A DNA stretch of 64,000 nt, taken from contig NZ_JACIEQ010000005.1 in the NCBI RefSeq assembly GCF_014196965.1, forward strand, positions 1 through 64,000. The letters are read 5' to 3'. The position numbers were made by a program, and so were the translations under genes. The notes under the pieces were generated by a model. It made no database searches and was not told the origin of the DNA. It worked only from the letters and a program-made list of their open reading frames with translations. The stretch comes from Actibacterium naphthalenivorans (GTDB lineage Bacteria > Pseudomonadota > Alphaproteobacteria > Rhodobacterales > Rhodobacteraceae). Positions 45,571 through 55,796 of this stretch are shown piece by piece; positions within the stretch are counted from its first letter, which is position 1, and each line of letters opens with the position of its first letter.

Positions 45571-46875
45571 CTATTCGGCGGCGCGCGCCGCCGGGTTGTT
45601 GGGATGGCTCGTCCAGTTGGCGTATTTCTCTGTCACGGTCTGGCCGGTGCGCGGGTCCACCTGCCCCGGTGCCACCTGTTCCATCGTGATGCACCCCTCG
45701 ACCGGGCAGACATTGACGCACAGGTTGCAGGCCACGCATTCGTCATCCTGCACCTCGAACACCCGGTCTTCGGACATCGAAATCGCCTGATGCGAGGTAT
45801 CTTCGCAGGCCGCGAAACAGCGGCCGCAGCTGATGCAGGCCTCTTGATCGATGCGCGCCTTGGTGACGTAGTTCAGGTTCAGATACTGCCAGTCGGTGAC
45901 ATTGGGCACCGCGCGGCCGACCACCTGCTCGACCGAAGTATAGCCCTTTTCATCCATCCACTCAGACAGGCCGGAGATCATTTCCTGCACCACACGGAAC
46001 CCGTAGGTCATGGCCGCAGTGCAGACCTGCACATTGCCCGCGCCAAGGCTCAGAAACTCCGCCGCGTCGCGCCAGGTTGTCACGCCGCCTATGCCCGAAA
46101 TCGGCAGGCCGGCGGTTTCGGGGTTGCGCGCGATCTCCGCCACCATGTTCAGCGCGATCGGCTTGACCGCCGGGCCGCAATAGCCGCCATGGGTGCCCTT
46201 GCCGTCGATCATCGGTTCGGGCGCCATCGTATCCAGATTGACCGCGGTGATCGAGTTGATCGTGTTGATCAGGCTCACAGCATCCGCACCGCCCCGTTTC
46301 GCCGCCTCGGCAGGATAGAGGATGTTGGTGATGTTCGGCGTCAGCTTCACGATTACCGGCATCCGGGTGTTCTGCTTGCACCAGCGGGTGACCATCTCGA
46401 TATATTCGGGCACCTGGCCCACGGCGCTGCCCATGCCGCGCTCTGCCATGCCATGCGGGCAGCCGAAGTTCAGCTCGATCCCGTCGGCGCCGGTCTCCTC
46501 GACATGGGGCAGGATGGCCTTCCAGGCCTGTTCCTCGCACGGCACCATCAGCGACACCACAAGCGCCCGGTCGGGATAGTCACGCTTGACCGATTTGATC
46601 TCGCGCAGGTTCACCTCCAGCGGGCGATCGGTGATCAGTTCGATATTGCTCAGCCCCAGCAACCGCCGGTCCGCGCCCCAGACCGCGCCATAGCGCGGGC
46701 CGTTGACGTTGACCACCGGCGGGCCCTCTTCGCCCAGGGTCTTCCAGACCACGCCACCCCAGCCGGCCTCATAGGCGCGGCGGACGTTATATTCCTTGTC
46801 CGTCGGCGGCGCCGACGCCAGCCAGAACGGGTTGGGCGATTTGATGCCCACGAAGTCGGTCGAGAGATCAGCCAT
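45571..46875 (-). CDS. preA: NAD-dependent dihydropyrimidine dehydrogenase, catalytic subunit PreA
   Basis: Reduces uracil and thymine to dihydropyrimidines in the cytoplasm with PreT. The 434-aa protein has a dihydroorotate dehydrogenase-like FMN barrel (NPFWLASAPPTDKEYNVRRA, ELNFGCPHGM, VIVKLTPNITN, GIGGVTTWRDAAEFLSLGA). A C-terminal ferredoxin domain binds two [4Fe-4S] clusters (CISCGRCFAACE and CVACNLCVNVCP). AAGGAG precedes ATG 46875. It follows preT by 17 bases. Confidence 0.95.
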   Translation of the reverse strand: MADLSTDFVGIKSPNPFWLASAPPTDKEYNVRRAYEAGWGGVVWKTLGEEGPPVVNVNGPRYGAVWGADRRLLGLSNIELITDRPLEVNLREIKSVKRDYPDRALVVSLMVPCEEQAWKAILPHVEETGADGIELNFGCPHGMAERGMGSAVGQVPEYIEMVTRWCKQNTRMPVIVKLTPNITNILYPAEAAKRGGADAVSLINTINSITAVNLDTMAPEPMIDGKGTHGGYCGPAVKPIALNMVAEIARNPETAGLPISGIGGVTTWRDAAEFLSLGAGNVQVCTAAMTYGFRVVQEMISGLSEWMDEKGYTSVEQVVGRAVPNVTDWQYLNLNYVTKARIDQEACISCGRCFAACEDTSHQAISMSEDRVFEVQDDECVACNLCVNVCPVEGCITMEQVAPGQVDPRTGQTVTEKYANWTSHPNNPAARAAE

Positions 46876-46892
46876 CTGCGTTCTCCTTCTTC

Positions 46893-48227
46893 TCAGCCCA
46901 TCAGGCTGGCATGAATGTCTTCTGCGGCGTCGCGGCCTTCGGCCACCGCCGTCACCGTCAGGTCGTCGCCGCCCGTCGCGCAATCGCCCCCGGCCCAGAT
47001 GCCGGGCAGGTTGGTCCGGCCCGCGCCTGTCACAGCGATCTTGCGCCCCGAAAGCTGCAGCCCCTCGGGCGTGCCCTCCAGTGTCTGGCCGATCGCCTTG
47101 AACACCTGATCGGCCTTCAGCCGGAACGTCTCTTCGGTCAGGCGCAGCCCTTCCTCGGTTTCCTGGGTATAGGCAAACTCCACCGCCCTGACGGCGCCAT
47201 TGCCGATGAACCTCACCGGCGCGGCCCCGGTGATGATGCGCACCCCCTTGGAGGCCGCGTGATCCTGCTCATGCTCGCTGGCACTCATGTGGTCGCGATC
47301 GCGGCGATAGACCATCGTCACATGTTCCGCCCCCAGCAGCTTGGACTGAACAGCGGCATCAACCGCCGTCATCCCGCCGCCGATCACCACCACGTCGCGC
47401 CCGACCTCAATATTGGCAAGTGTCGCCGCCTGCCGCAGTTGCGCGATGAAATCAACTGCATCCTGCACATGGGATTTCTCTTCGCCCTCCGTCCGCAGCG
47501 CGTTCACGCCCGACAGACCGATGCCGAGGAACACCGCGTCATATTGCGCGCTCAGCCCCTCAAGCGACAGTTCGCGCCCCAGCGATTTGCCGGTTTCGAT
47601 GGTGATGCCGCCGATCTGCGTCAGCCACGCCACCTCTTTCTGCGCATAGTCATTCACCGTCTTGTAGGCCGCGATGCCGTATTCGTTCAGCCCGCCGGGC
47701 TTGGCCCGCGCGTCGAACAGCACCACGTCATGCCCCCGCATCGCCAGCCGGTGCGCGCAGGCAAGCCCCGACGGCCCGGCCCCGACCACGGCAACGCGTT
47801 TGCCTGTAGGCGCGGCGCGGGTGAACGGATGCACGCCCGCCGCCATCAGCGTATCGGTCGCGAAGCGCTGCAGCCGGCCAATCTCCACCGGTTTGCCCTC
47901 GGCCACCTCGCGCACGCAAACCTCTTCGCACAGCTGCTCGGTCGGGCAGACTCGGGCGCACATGCCGCCCAGGATATTCTGCTCGAAAATCGTCTTGGCC
48001 GCGGCCTCGGGGGTTCCGGTCTGGATCTCGCGGATGAACATCGGGATATCGATGGAGGTCGGGCAGGCCGTCACGCAGGGTGCGTCATGACAGAAATAGC
48101 ACCGGTCGGCGGCCACTGCGGCCTCATGCGCATTGAACGGCGGCATCTTGTCTGCGAAATTGTCGCGATACGCGTCGGCCTGCAAACGTCCGGGCGCCAC
48201 ACCCGGGGTCAGATGACTGTTTGCCAA
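46893..48227 (-). CDS. preT: NAD-dependent dihydropyrimidine dehydrogenase, flavin subunit PreT
   Basis: Transfers electrons from NADH through FAD and Fe-S clusters to PreA. The 444-aa protein has the GltD-type N-terminal cluster domain (CYFCHDAPCVTACPTSIDIP, GGMCARVCP, CEEVCVRE), an FAD motif VVGAGPSGLACAHRLA, an NAD motif VVIGGGMTAVDAA and the closing GGDCATGGDDLTVTAV. The start is TTG 48227, six bases after AGGGAGA, giving MANSHLTPGV; an upstream TTG at 48260 lacks such a site. Confidence 0.9.
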   Translation of the reverse strand: MANSHLTPGVAPGRLQADAYRDNFADKMPPFNAHEAAVAADRCYFCHDAPCVTACPTSIDIPMFIREIQTGTPEAAAKTIFEQNILGGMCARVCPTEQLCEEVCVREVAEGKPVEIGRLQRFATDTLMAAGVHPFTRAAPTGKRVAVVGAGPSGLACAHRLAMRGHDVVLFDARAKPGGLNEYGIAAYKTVNDYAQKEVAWLTQIGGITIETGKSLGRELSLEGLSAQYDAVFLGIGLSGVNALRTEGEEKSHVQDAVDFIAQLRQAATLANIEVGRDVVVIGGGMTAVDAAVQSKLLGAEHVTMVYRRDRDHMSASEHEQDHAASKGVRIITGAAPVRFIGNGAVRAVEFAYTQETEEGLRLTEETFRLKADQVFKAIGQTLEGTPEGLQLSGRKIAVTGAGRTNLPGIWAGGDCATGGDDLTVTAVAEGRDAAEDIHASLMG

Positions 48228-48280
48228 TCGAAATCTCCCTGATAGTCCTGCATTTGTCAAACCGTGCCACGGGCGATTAT

Positions 48281-48290
48281 TTTGATCAAA
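48281..48290. promoter_or_regulatory. Palindrome TTTGATCAAA in the preT-accB divergent region
   Basis: A perfect 10-bp palindrome in an AT-rich patch 54 bases upstream of preT. A lone half-site TGGTCAAA (48326-48333) resembling half a RutR box is nearby. The 289-base region must hold promoters for preTA and for accBC; which factor binds is unknown. Confidence 0.35.
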
Positions 48291-48516
48291 CGGTAAATTT
48301 TAAACGCGAGACTTAAGCGTCGCGCTGGTCAAATCCGCCCCGAAATCCGCCGCGCCTGCCCGAAAAACAGGCAGCATGGCGGGCAATCCCGTGGGCCAGA
48401 CCCAACATCAATGGGCAACAGGCGCTTTTCTCTGGCCAATCGCTCGCGTATAAGCGGCGCAAACACGAGGCGCAGACCCGCCGGGAGCGGGCGCAGGAAC
48501 ACCGATCGAGGATGGT

Positions 48517-48996
48517 ATGACGAAACATTCCCATGACGCGGATGTGGCCTTTATCCAGGCCCTGGCCGAACTATTGCGTGAAAACGACCTGACGGAGCTT
48601 CAGGTCAAACGCGAATATGCCGAAGCCGACAGCCTGGATGTCCGCGTTTCGCGCGCCGGCCCGGCCGTGGCACCGGCGGCCGCGCCCGTGGCCGTGGCAC
48701 CGGCGGCCGCCGCCCCGGCCCTAGCCCCCGCCCCGGCGCCGAGCGAAGATCCGGCGCAATTGCCCGGCGCTGTCACCTCGCCCATGGTCGGCACGGCGTA
48801 TCTGCAGCCCGAACCGGGCGCCAAACCCTTTGTGTCGGTCGGCGATCAGGTCGCCGAAGGGCAGACCGTGCTGATCATCGAAGCCATGAAAACGATGAAC
48901 CAGATTCCGGCGCCGCATGCGGGCACCGTCAAGCGTATCTTCGTCGAAGACGGCGCGCCGGTCGAGTTCGGCGCGCCGCTGATGATCATCGAGTAA
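48517..48996 (+). CDS. accB: Acetyl-CoA carboxylase biotin carboxyl carrier protein
   Basis: Carries CO2 on biotin in the first step of fatty acid synthesis. 159 aa: N-terminal domain (VAFIQALAELLRENDLTELQ), an Ala/Pro-rich flexible linker (residues about 50-80) and a biotinyl domain with the biotin lysine in EAMKTMN. The ATG follows GAGG. accC follows after 12 bases, the usual accBC pair. Confidence 0.95.
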   Translation: MTKHSHDADVAFIQALAELLRENDLTELQVKREYAEADSLDVRVSRAGPAVAPAAAPVAVAPAAAAPALAPAPAPSEDPAQLPGAVTSPMVGTAYLQPEPGAKPFVSVGDQVAEGQTVLIIEAMKTMNQIPAPHAGTVKRIFVEDGAPVEFGAPLMIIE

Positions 48997-49008
48997 GGCC
49001 AGAGCCGC

Positions 49009-50358
49009 ATGTTCGAAAAAATCCTGATCGCCAACCGGGGGGAGATCGCGCTGCGCGTGATCCGCGCCTGCCGCGAGATGGGCATCCGCTCGGTCGCGGT
49101 GCACTCCACCGCCGATTCCGACGCGATGCATGTGCGCATGGCCGACGAAACCGTGTGCATCGGCCCGCCGCCCGGCAACCAGAGCTATCTGTCGATCCCG
49201 GCCATCGTCTCGGCCTGCGAGATCACGGGCGCCGACGCGATTCATCCCGGCTATGGCTTCCTGTCGGAAAACGCGAATTTCGTGCAGATCGTCGAAGATC
49301 ACGACATCGCCTTCATCGGCCCCACGGCCGAACACATCCGCATGATGGGTGACAAGATCACCGCCAAGGAAACCATGAAGGCCCTGGGCGTACCTTGCGT
49401 CCCCGGCTCTGACGGTGGCGTGCCGGATCTGGAGACCGCGCGCAAGGTGGCGGCCGAAATCGGTTACCCGGTGATCATCAAGGCCACCGCCGGCGGCGGC
49501 GGGCGCGGCATGAAACTGGCCAAGACCGCCAAAGACCTCGACACCGCCTTCCAGACCGCGCGTTCAGAAGCCAAAAGCGCCTTTGGCAACGACGAGGTCT
49601 ATATCGAGAAATACCTCGGCGCGCCCCGGCATATCGAAATTCAGGTGTTCGGCGACGGCAAGGGCAACGCCGTGCATCTGGGCGAGCGTGACTGTTCACT
49701 GCAGCGCCGCCACCAGAAAGTGTTCGAAGAGGCCCCCGGCCCCGCCATCGACGCCGAAACCCGCGCCCGTATCGGCAAGACCTGCGCCGACGCCGTGGCC
49801 AGCATCGACTATATCGGCGCTGGCACGATCGAATTCCTGTATGAGAACGGCGAGTTCTATTTCATCGAGATGAACACCCGCCTGCAGGTGGAGCACCCGG
49901 TGACGGAGGCGATCTTTGGCGTCGATCTGGTGCGCGAACAGATCCGCGTGGCCGAAGGCCTGCCGCTGTCTTTCACGCAAGCCGAGCTTGCGCTGAACGG
50001 CCATGCCATCGAGGTGCGGATCAACGCGGAAAAACTGCCGAATTTCGCGCCCTGCCCCGGCAAGATCACCGCCTTCCACGCCCCCGGCGGGCTTGGCGTG
50101 CGGATGGATTCGGCGCTGTACGATGGCTATTCGATCCCCCCCTATTACGACAGCCTGATCGGCAAGCTGATCGTGCATGGCCGCGACCGCCAAGAGGCGC
50201 TGGCCCGTCTTGCCCGCGCCCTGGGCGAGCTGATCGTCGACGGGGTGGACACCACCGTGCCGCTGTTCCACGCCCTGCTGCAGGAGCCCGACATCCAAAG
50301 CGGCAACTATGACATCCACTGGCTGGAGCGGTGGCTGGAAAGCAACCTGAACACCTGA
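49009..50358 (+). CDS. accC: Acetyl-CoA carboxylase biotin carboxylase subunit
   Basis: ATP-dependent carboxylation of biotin on AccB. 449 aa, normal length. Motifs: [20 protein letters not shown], glycine-rich ATP loop [35 protein letters not shown], and [16 protein letters not shown] with catalytic Glu/Asn/Arg. It is followed by aat after 4 bases. Confidence 0.97.
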   Translation: MFEKILIANRGEIALRVIRACREMGIRSVAVHSTADSDAMHVRMADETVCIGPPPGNQSYLSIPAIVSACEITGADAIHPGYGFLSENANFVQIVEDHDIAFIGPTAEHIRMMGDKITAKETMKALGVPCVPGSDGGVPDLETARKVAAEIGYPVIIKATAGGGGRGMKLAKTAKDLDTAFQTARSEAKSAFGNDEVYIEKYLGAPRHIEIQVFGDGKGNAVHLGERDCSLQRRHQKVFEEAPGPAIDAETRARIGKTCADAVASIDYIGAGTIEFLYENGEFYFIEMNTRLQVEHPVTEAIFGVDLVREQIRVAEGLPLSFTQAELALNGHAIEVRINAEKLPNFAPCPGKITAFHAPGGLGVRMDSALYDGYSIPPYYDSLIGKLIVHGRDRQEALARLARALGELIVDGVDTTVPLFHALLQEPDIQSGNYDIHWLERWLESNLNT

Positions 50359-50362
50359 CCGG

Positions 50363-51004
50363 ATGGGCCGTCAGAACCTGACCCCCGAAGTCTTGCTGAA
50401 CGCCTATGCCGCAGGCGTGTTCCCCATGGCCGAAAGCCGGGACGACCCAGAGGTTTTCTGGGTCGATCCCCGCCGGAGGGGGATCTTCCCCTTGGACAAT
50501 TTCCACATTTCCAGATCGCTCCGCCGCAGAATTCTCAAAGAAGAATACAGTATTCGAACAAATACCGATTTCGCCGGCGTTCTGTGCGGCTGTGCCGAGC
50601 GTGACGAGACCTGGATCAACGACATCATCTTCGACCTCTACACCCAGCTTCACCGCGCCGGCTTTGCGCAGTCGCTCGAAGTGTGGCAGGACGGCGCGCT
50701 GTCGGGCGGGGTTTACGGTGTTACGCTGGGCGGGGCGTTCTTTGGCGAAAGCATGTTTTCACGCCGCACCGACGCCTCGAAAATCGCGCTGGCTTATCTG
50801 GTGGACCGGCTGCGCCAAGGCGGGTTCAGCCTGTTCGACACACAGTTCCTGACCCCGCACCTGAAAAGCCTCGGGGCGATCGAAATCAGCCGGGCCGAAT
50901 ATCACATGCTGCTGAACAGGGCTCTGCACCAGACCGCCGACTTCAACGCGCCAGCCACGCCTGACGCTCAGTTGCTCGTGCAGCGCAACACCCAGACATC
51001 GTAG
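50363..51004 (+). CDS. aat: Leucyl/phenylalanyl-tRNA-protein transferase
   Basis: Adds Leu or Phe to proteins with N-terminal Lys or Arg, marking them for ClpAP (N-end rule). 213 aa, with LLNAYAAGVFPMAE, WVDPRRRGIFPLDNFHISRS, WINDIIFDLYTQLHRAGFAQ, SVEVW-like SLEVWQDGALSGGVYGV and FGESMFSRRTDASKIAL. The last 37 bases overlap the end of the convergent DUF2155 gene. Confidence 0.95.
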   Translation: MGRQNLTPEVLLNAYAAGVFPMAESRDDPEVFWVDPRRRGIFPLDNFHISRSLRRRILKEEYSIRTNTDFAGVLCGCAERDETWINDIIFDLYTQLHRAGFAQSLEVWQDGALSGGVYGVTLGGAFFGESMFSRRTDASKIALAYLVDRLRQGGFSLFDTQFLTPHLKSLGAIEISRAEYHMLLNRALHQTADFNAPATPDAQLLVQRNTQTS

Positions 51005-51321
51005 CGCGGATGATCCAGCGCGCTGAGCGCCGGGCTGGAGGCGATCATCCAGCCTTCGAACACCGGCGCGTCGGCCCCCGTGTTGCGGATCGTCAACAAG
51101 GCGTAAGCGTCGCTGGAGGGGTTGTCGGCCGGAAAGCGGCATTCGCCCAGCGAGATTTCGATCCGTCCGTATGTGGCGGTCTGCCCGTTGGCCAGTTCGA
51201 TATCCGAAACCGCCCCCGACACCCGGTCGAGCACACGGACCACACCGCCCGGCGCGGTTTCCATGAGATCCTGCGCCAATGCGGGTATTGCCAGAAGGCT
51301 TAGCGCAAGCGCGAGCCTCAC
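50968..51321 (-). CDS. DUF2155 periplasmic protein
   Basis: 117-aa secreted protein with signal peptide MRLALALSLLAIPALA and a beta-rich domain (GGVVRVLDRVSGAVSDIELA, LTIRNTGADAPVFEGWMIAS, ALDHPRYDVWVLRCTSN) matching DUF2155, common in alphaproteobacteria beside aat. Two cysteines (ECRF, LRCTS) may form a disulfide. Function unknown. Its end overlaps aat by 37 bases on the opposite strand, and its start overlaps the MlaD-like gene by four. Confidence 0.85.
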   Translation of the reverse strand: MRLALALSLLAIPALAQDLMETAPGGVVRVLDRVSGAVSDIELANGQTATYGRIEISLGECRFPADNPSSDAYALLTIRNTGADAPVFEGWMIASSPALSALDHPRYDVWVLRCTSN

Positions 51322-51785
51322 TGCGGCGTCTCCTCGCTCGAACCCGAGGAAGTCACGAATTTCATCAGCAACGAGATCAGGCTGACGGAGCCCTGGGTAT
51401 CCTCGATCTCTTCGCCCGGCTCCAGATCGACGGGCGAGCCGCCCGGCACGATCTCGATATAGTTGCCGCCCAGCAATCCCTCCGACGAGATCAGGATCGC
51501 GCTGTCGTCGGGCAGCACGATGCCATCCTTTACCGTAAAGCGCGCGTCGGCCCGGAAGGTTTGCGGATTGAGCGCGAGCGACGTGATCGTGCCCACCTTG
51601 ACCCCGGCCATCTTGACGTCGGTACCGACGGCGATCCCCTCGACCGACCGGAAAGAGGCGCGCAGCTCATAGCTTCCGGTGGTGGAACCGCCGATCCCCG
51701 TTGCATTCATCATATAGGCCAGAAACCCCGCCGCCACTGCAAGAACGACGGCCCCGACCAGTACTTCTATCTTGTTTTCGGACAT
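51318..51785 (-). CDS. MlaD-like MCE-domain lipid transport protein
   Basis: Periplasmic, inner-membrane-anchored MCE protein of 155 aa, as in the Mla system that moves phospholipids between membranes. One N-terminal helix (EVLVGAVVLAVAAGFLAYMM), then an MCE domain (YELRASFRSVEGIAVGTDVK, GVKVGTITSLALNP, LISSEGLLGGNYIEIVPGG). ATG 51785 (MSENKIEV) is the natural MlaD start. The other mla genes are not in the window. Confidence 0.9.
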   Translation of the reverse strand: MSENKIEVLVGAVVLAVAAGFLAYMMNATGIGGSTTGSYELRASFRSVEGIAVGTDVKMAGVKVGTITSLALNPQTFRADARFTVKDGIVLPDDSAILISSEGLLGGNYIEIVPGGSPVDLEPGEEIEDTQGSVSLISLLMKFVTSSGSSEETPQ

Positions 51786-51790
51786 CTGCT

Positions 51791-52174
51791 CTATTCCGGC
51801 TGCCATGCTTCGTAATCACTGCGGGCGGCAGGGATCGTGCGGCGAATGGAACCGGCGGGCGCATAGGCCAGCGCAGTGCCGGTCAGGTTTTCGTGATGCG
51901 GCTTTTCCCAGGGTTTGTGAACCAGCGGGGCGTCGCCCGGGCGCTCGTCGAACGTGTGATGCAGCCAGCCGTGCCAATCGGGGCTGATGCGGCTGGCCTC
52001 GACCTCGCCGTTGTAGATCACCCAGCGCCGCTTGCCGTCGCGGGTTTCGTAAAACTGGTTGCCCTGTGCGTCTTCGCCCACCTTCACGCCCTTGCGCATG
52101 GTGAAAAGCTGGGTGCCCAGCGTCTGGCCGTTCCACCAGGTGAAGAGTCGAAGAACAGTGTTGAAGATGCCCAT
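51791..52174 (-). CDS. NDUFA12-family complex I accessory subunit
   Basis: 127-aa homologue of the mitochondrial B17.2/NDUFA12 subunit of NADH:ubiquinone oxidoreductase, found in alphaproteobacterial complex I. Diagnostic segments are [39 protein letters not shown] (here FYETRDG), [12 protein letters not shown]-like [17 protein letters not shown] and [20 protein letters not shown]. It lies away from the nuo operon, with 5 bases to the MlaD-like gene. Confidence 0.92.
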   Translation of the reverse strand: MGIFNTVLRLFTWWNGQTLGTQLFTMRKGVKVGEDAQGNQFYETRDGKRRWVIYNGEVEASRISPDWHGWLHHTFDERPGDAPLVHKPWEKPHHENLTGTALAYAPAGSIRRTIPAARSDYEAWQPE

Positions 52175-52260
52175 GAAACCCTCCGGCAGTCGCTCTGGAA
52201 CATATGGACCATGTCACCGGCGAGGTCTAGGGGCAAGGGCCGCGCCATGATCCGCAAATG

Positions 52261-52286
52261 AAAAAGCGGGCACGAGGGCCCGCTTT
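52261..52286 (-). terminator. Intrinsic terminator of clpX
   Basis: On the minus strand AGCGGGC / GCCCGCT form a 7-bp stem with a 6-base loop followed by five T residues (A 52261-52265 on the plus strand). It lies 26 bases beyond the clpX stop. Confidence 0.85.
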
Positions 52287-52311
52287 CCTGTCTCTTCGGC
52301 AGCGCGGTATC

Positions 52312-53580
52312 CTAGCCCGCGCTGGCGCCCTCTTTCTTGTGATCGGCATAGATCATCAGCGGCGCGGCATCAGAGGTTACGGCCTCTTCGTTCACCACCA
52401 CTTCTTCAACATCGTCCATCCCCGGCAGGTCGAACATCGTGTTCAGAAGGATGTCTTCCATGATCGAACGCAGGCCGCGGGCCCCTGTCTTGCGCTCGAT
52501 GGCGCGCTTGGCGATAGCGCTCAGCGCATCTTCGGTGAAGGTCAGCTGGGTGTCTTCCAGCTCGAACAGGCGCTGATACTGCTTGACCAGCGCGTTCTTG
52601 GGCTGGGTCAGGATTGTCACCAGCGCGTCTTCGTCCAGATCGGTCAGCGTGGCGATCACCGGCAGGCGGCCGACGAATTCCGGGATCAGCCCGAATTTCA
52701 GCAGATCCTCCGGCTCCAGCTCGCCGAACATCTCGCCCACGCCGCGGCTGTCATTCTCTTTCACATCGGCGCCGAAGCCGATGGCAGAGCCCTTGCCACG
52801 TTGCGCGATGATCTTTTCGAGCCCCGCGAAGGCACCGCCGCAGATGAACAGGATGTTCGTGGTATCCACCTGCAGGAATTCCTGCTGCGGATGCTTGCGC
52901 CCGCCCTGCGGCGGAACAGAAGCCACGGTGCCTTCCATGATCTTCAGCAGGGCCTGCTGCACGCCTTCGCCCGACACATCGCGGGTAATGCTGGGATTGT
53001 CGGATTTGCGGGTGATCTTGTCGACCTCGTCGATATAGACGATGCCGCGCTGCGCACGCTCCACATTGTATTCCGACGCCTGCAACAGCTTGAGAATGAT
53101 GTTTTCCACATCCTCGCCCACATAGCCCGCTTCGGTAAGCGTGGTGGCATCGGCCATGGTAAAGGGCACATCCAGAATCCGCGCCAGCGTCTGCGCCAGC
53201 AGCGTTTTGCCGCAGCCGGTGGGGCCGATCAGCAGGATGTTGGATTTGGCCAGCTCGATATCGCCACCCGATTTGGCCGCGTGATTCAGCCGCTTGTAGT
53301 GGTTGTGAACCGCCACCGAAAGCACCCGCTTTGCATGGGACTGGCCGATCACGTAATCATCCAGCACCTCGCAGATTTCCTTGGGTGTCGGCACCCCGTC
53401 CGAAGATTTCAGACCAGCGGCCTTGGTCTCTTCGCGGATGATATCCATGCACAATTCGACGCATTCGTCGCAGATGAATACAGTCGGACCGGCAATAAGT
53501 TTGCGCACCTCATGCTGGCTTTTGCCGCAGAACGAGCAGTAAAGCGTGTTCTTGGAGTCGCTGCCGGAGTTGTTCGCCAT
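52312..53580 (-). CDS. clpX: ATP-dependent Clp protease ATPase subunit ClpX
   Basis: AAA+ unfoldase that feeds tagged proteins to ClpP. 422 aa: N-terminal zinc finger ([12 protein letters not shown] ... [10 protein letters not shown]), Walker A GPTGCGKT, Walker [11 protein letters not shown], the pore-loop region ([16 protein letters not shown]), sensor motifs and the IGF loop (GSAIGFGAD), which docks on ClpP. ATG 53580 is preferred over 53586 because AGAGGA is then correctly spaced. clpP is 138 bases upstream on the same strand. Confidence 0.97.
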   Translation of the reverse strand: MANNSGSDSKNTLYCSFCGKSQHEVRKLIAGPTVFICDECVELCMDIIREETKAAGLKSSDGVPTPKEICEVLDDYVIGQSHAKRVLSVAVHNHYKRLNHAAKSGGDIELAKSNILLIGPTGCGKTLLAQTLARILDVPFTMADATTLTEAGYVGEDVENIILKLLQASEYNVERAQRGIVYIDEVDKITRKSDNPSITRDVSGEGVQQALLKIMEGTVASVPPQGGRKHPQQEFLQVDTTNILFICGGAFAGLEKIIAQRGKGSAIGFGADVKENDSRGVGEMFGELEPEDLLKFGLIPEFVGRLPVIATLTDLDEDALVTILTQPKNALVKQYQRLFELEDTQLTFTEDALSAIAKRAIERKTGARGLRSIMEDILLNTMFDLPGMDDVEEVVVNEEAVTSDAAPLMIYADHKKEGASAG

Positions 53581-53718
53581 GTTCATCCTCTGAGGCTTGA
53601 TCGTCTGTGCGGCGGTTCCGCGGAGTGGCCTGGGCTTTCGATATTCCCGATAGCCTAGGCCAGAGATTTTCCGGGCACAACGCCAAATTCGGCACTGCGC
53701 CCCTATGTTGCACCCTGC

Positions 53719-54351
53719 CTATTCGGCTTCGGGCTCGCCCTTGGCGCGGTTTTCGACGATCTCGTCGATCAGACCCCAGTCCTTGGCGTCTTCCGGCGAC
53801 ATGAAATTGTCCCGCTCCAGCGCATCCACGACCGTTTTCAGTTTCTGGCCGGTATGCTTGACGTAGATCTGGTTCAGCCGGTCCTTCAGCTTCTGGGTTT
53901 CCTGCGCATGGATCATGATATCCGTCGCCTGGCCCTGATAGCCGCCCGACGGCTGATGCACCATGATCCGGCTGTTGGGCAGAGAGAAACGCATCCCGTT
54001 TTCGCCCGCCGCCAGAAGCAGCGACCCCATCGAGGCCGCCTGCCCGATCACCAGCGTGGAAACCTTGGGCTTGATATACTGCATCGTGTCATAGATCGAC
54101 AGGCCGCTGGTTACCACACCACCGGGGCTGTTGATGTACATCGAGATTTCCTTGGCCGGGTTTTCAGCCTCCAGATGCAGAAGCTGCGCCACGATAAGCG
54201 ACGACATGCCGTCATGCACCGGGCCGGATACGAAGATGATCCGCTCTTTGAGCAGGCGCGAGAAAATGTCATAGGCCCGTTCCCCGCGCGAGGTCTGCTC
54301 GACCACCATGGGAACAAGGGTATTCATGTAGATGTCATATGGATCGTTCAT
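53719..54351 (-). CDS. clpP: ATP-dependent Clp protease proteolytic subunit ClpP
   Basis: Serine protease forming the degradation barrel. 210 aa with catalytic Ser in [14 protein letters not shown], His in [13 protein letters not shown] and Asp in [13 protein letters not shown], plus the oxyanion loop [18 protein letters not shown]. The standard clpP-clpX order is kept. No trigger factor gene is present upstream in the window. Confidence 0.97.
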   Translation of the reverse strand: MNDPYDIYMNTLVPMVVEQTSRGERAYDIFSRLLKERIIFVSGPVHDGMSSLIVAQLLHLEAENPAKEISMYINSPGGVVTSGLSIYDTMQYIKPKVSTLVIGQAASMGSLLLAAGENGMRFSLPNSRIMVHQPSGGYQGQATDIMIHAQETQKLKDRLNQIYVKHTGQKLKTVVDALERDNFMSPEDAKDWGLIDEIVENRAKGEPEAE

Positions 54352-54587
54352 ATCGGCCTGCCTGTTGATTTGGGCATCCTAAGCCCGAGAAACCTGACAG
54401 AGTCTTAGGCCCGCGCCCGGGTGGCTGCAAGGCCCTGCCCGCCCACATTCTCGGCGCCGGCGCATGTCTGGCGGCGCAACCCATGCCAATTGTTACGAAA
54501 TCCGGCGCGGTTCACACAGTTTTTTGTGTGGCGGCGTGATCGCGTCTTGGCCATACCTGTGTGGCCACGATACCGGAGACGCCCTTG

Positions 54588-55793
54588 ATGAACCGCCTTT
54601 TTTCCGCCTTCGCCCTCGCCGTCTTCGCGCAGGGCGCGGCAGCCGATCCCGACCCCGCTGACTGGGATGCCGTCCTGCAGGACGCAAGGGGCCAGACCGT
54701 TTACTGGAACGCCTGGGGCGGATCGACGGCGACCAATGATTTCATCCGCTGGGCCGGCGATCAGGTGCAACAGCGTCACGGGGTTGTCGTGGAGCATGTG
54801 AAACTTTCCGATACCGCCGATGCCGTCAGCCGGGTTCTGGCCGAAAAGACCGCCGGAAAGGATGCAGGCGGCGCGGTCGATCTGATCTGGATCAACGGCG
54901 CCAATTTCGCGGCGATGAAAGAGGCCGGGCTGCTGTTCGGCCCCTGGGCCGAAAACCTGCCGAACTGGCCGCTCGTGGATATCGAGGGGAAACCGGCCGT
55001 CACCTCGGATTTCACCGTGCCGACAGAGGGGCTGGAAAGCCCCTGGGCCATGGCGCAGGTGGTGTTCTATCACGATAGCGCGCGCCTGCCCGAACCGCCC
55101 AGATCCATCCCCGCGCTGCTGGAATGGGCCGCCGCCCATCCCGGCCGCTTCACCTTTCCGCAGCCGCCCGATTTTCTGGGCACCACCTTTCTCAAACAGG
55201 CGCTGTACGGGCTGGCCGAAGATCCAGCGCTGCTGCAAACCCCGGTCGAGGAAACGGATTACGCCGCCGTCACCGCCCCGCTCTGGGCCTTTCTGGATGA
55301 TTTGACGCCAAACCTGTGGCGCAGGGGCCGCGCCTATCCGCAGACCGGCCCGCGCCAGTTGCAGCTCATGGCGGATGGCGAGATTGATCTGGCCCTCTCC
55401 TTCAGCCCCGGCGAGGCATCGACCGCGATCGCCAATGGCGAATTGCCCGACACCGTGCGGACCTTCGTGATCGACGGCGGCACCATCGGCAATGCCAGCT
55501 TTGTCGCCATCCCCTACAACGCCACGGCCAAGGCGGGCGCGATGGTGCTGGCCGATTTCCTGCTCTCGCCCGAGGCGCAGGCTCGCGCGCAGGATCCCGC
55601 CGTGCTCGGCTATGGCACCGTGCTGGCGACCAACCGCCTTGATCCCGCCGACCGCGCCTTGTTCGACGCGCTCGAGCTTGGCATCGCCACGCTGACGCCG
55701 GTCGAACTTGGCCCCGCCCTGCCCGAACCGCACCCGAGCTGGGCCGTGGCGCTGGAAAAAGACTGGTCCGCCCGCTTCGGCGTGGCGCAATAG
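54588..55793 (+). CDS. ABC transporter substrate-binding protein, YnjB-like
   Basis: Periplasmic binding protein of 401 aa with signal peptide MNRLFSAFALAVFAQGAAA. The body (WDAVLQDARGQTVYWNAWGG, SDTADAVSRVLAEKTAGKDA, IWINGANFAAMKEAGLLFGP, FTFPQPPDFLGTTFLKQAL) matches the YnjB family of the YnjBCD transporter, often annotated as thiamine-like, substrate not established. ATG 54588 is used; a GTG at 54561 would break the signal peptide. Confidence 0.85.
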   Translation: MNRLFSAFALAVFAQGAAADPDPADWDAVLQDARGQTVYWNAWGGSTATNDFIRWAGDQVQQRHGVVVEHVKLSDTADAVSRVLAEKTAGKDAGGAVDLIWINGANFAAMKEAGLLFGPWAENLPNWPLVDIEGKPAVTSDFTVPTEGLESPWAMAQVVFYHDSARLPEPPRSIPALLEWAAAHPGRFTFPQPPDFLGTTFLKQALYGLAEDPALLQTPVEETDYAAVTAPLWAFLDDLTPNLWRRGRAYPQTGPRQLQLMADGEIDLALSFSPGEASTAIANGELPDTVRTFVIDGGTIGNASFVAIPYNATAKAGAMVLADFLLSPEAQARAQDPAVLGYGTVLATNRLDPADRALFDALELGIATLTPVELGPALPEPHPSWAVALEKDWSARFGVAQ

Positions 55794-55796
55794 GCC

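Noticed and set aside
48326-48333. A RutR box ahead of preT
   Set aside because: Only half of the palindrome is present (TGGTCAAA); the other half does not match.
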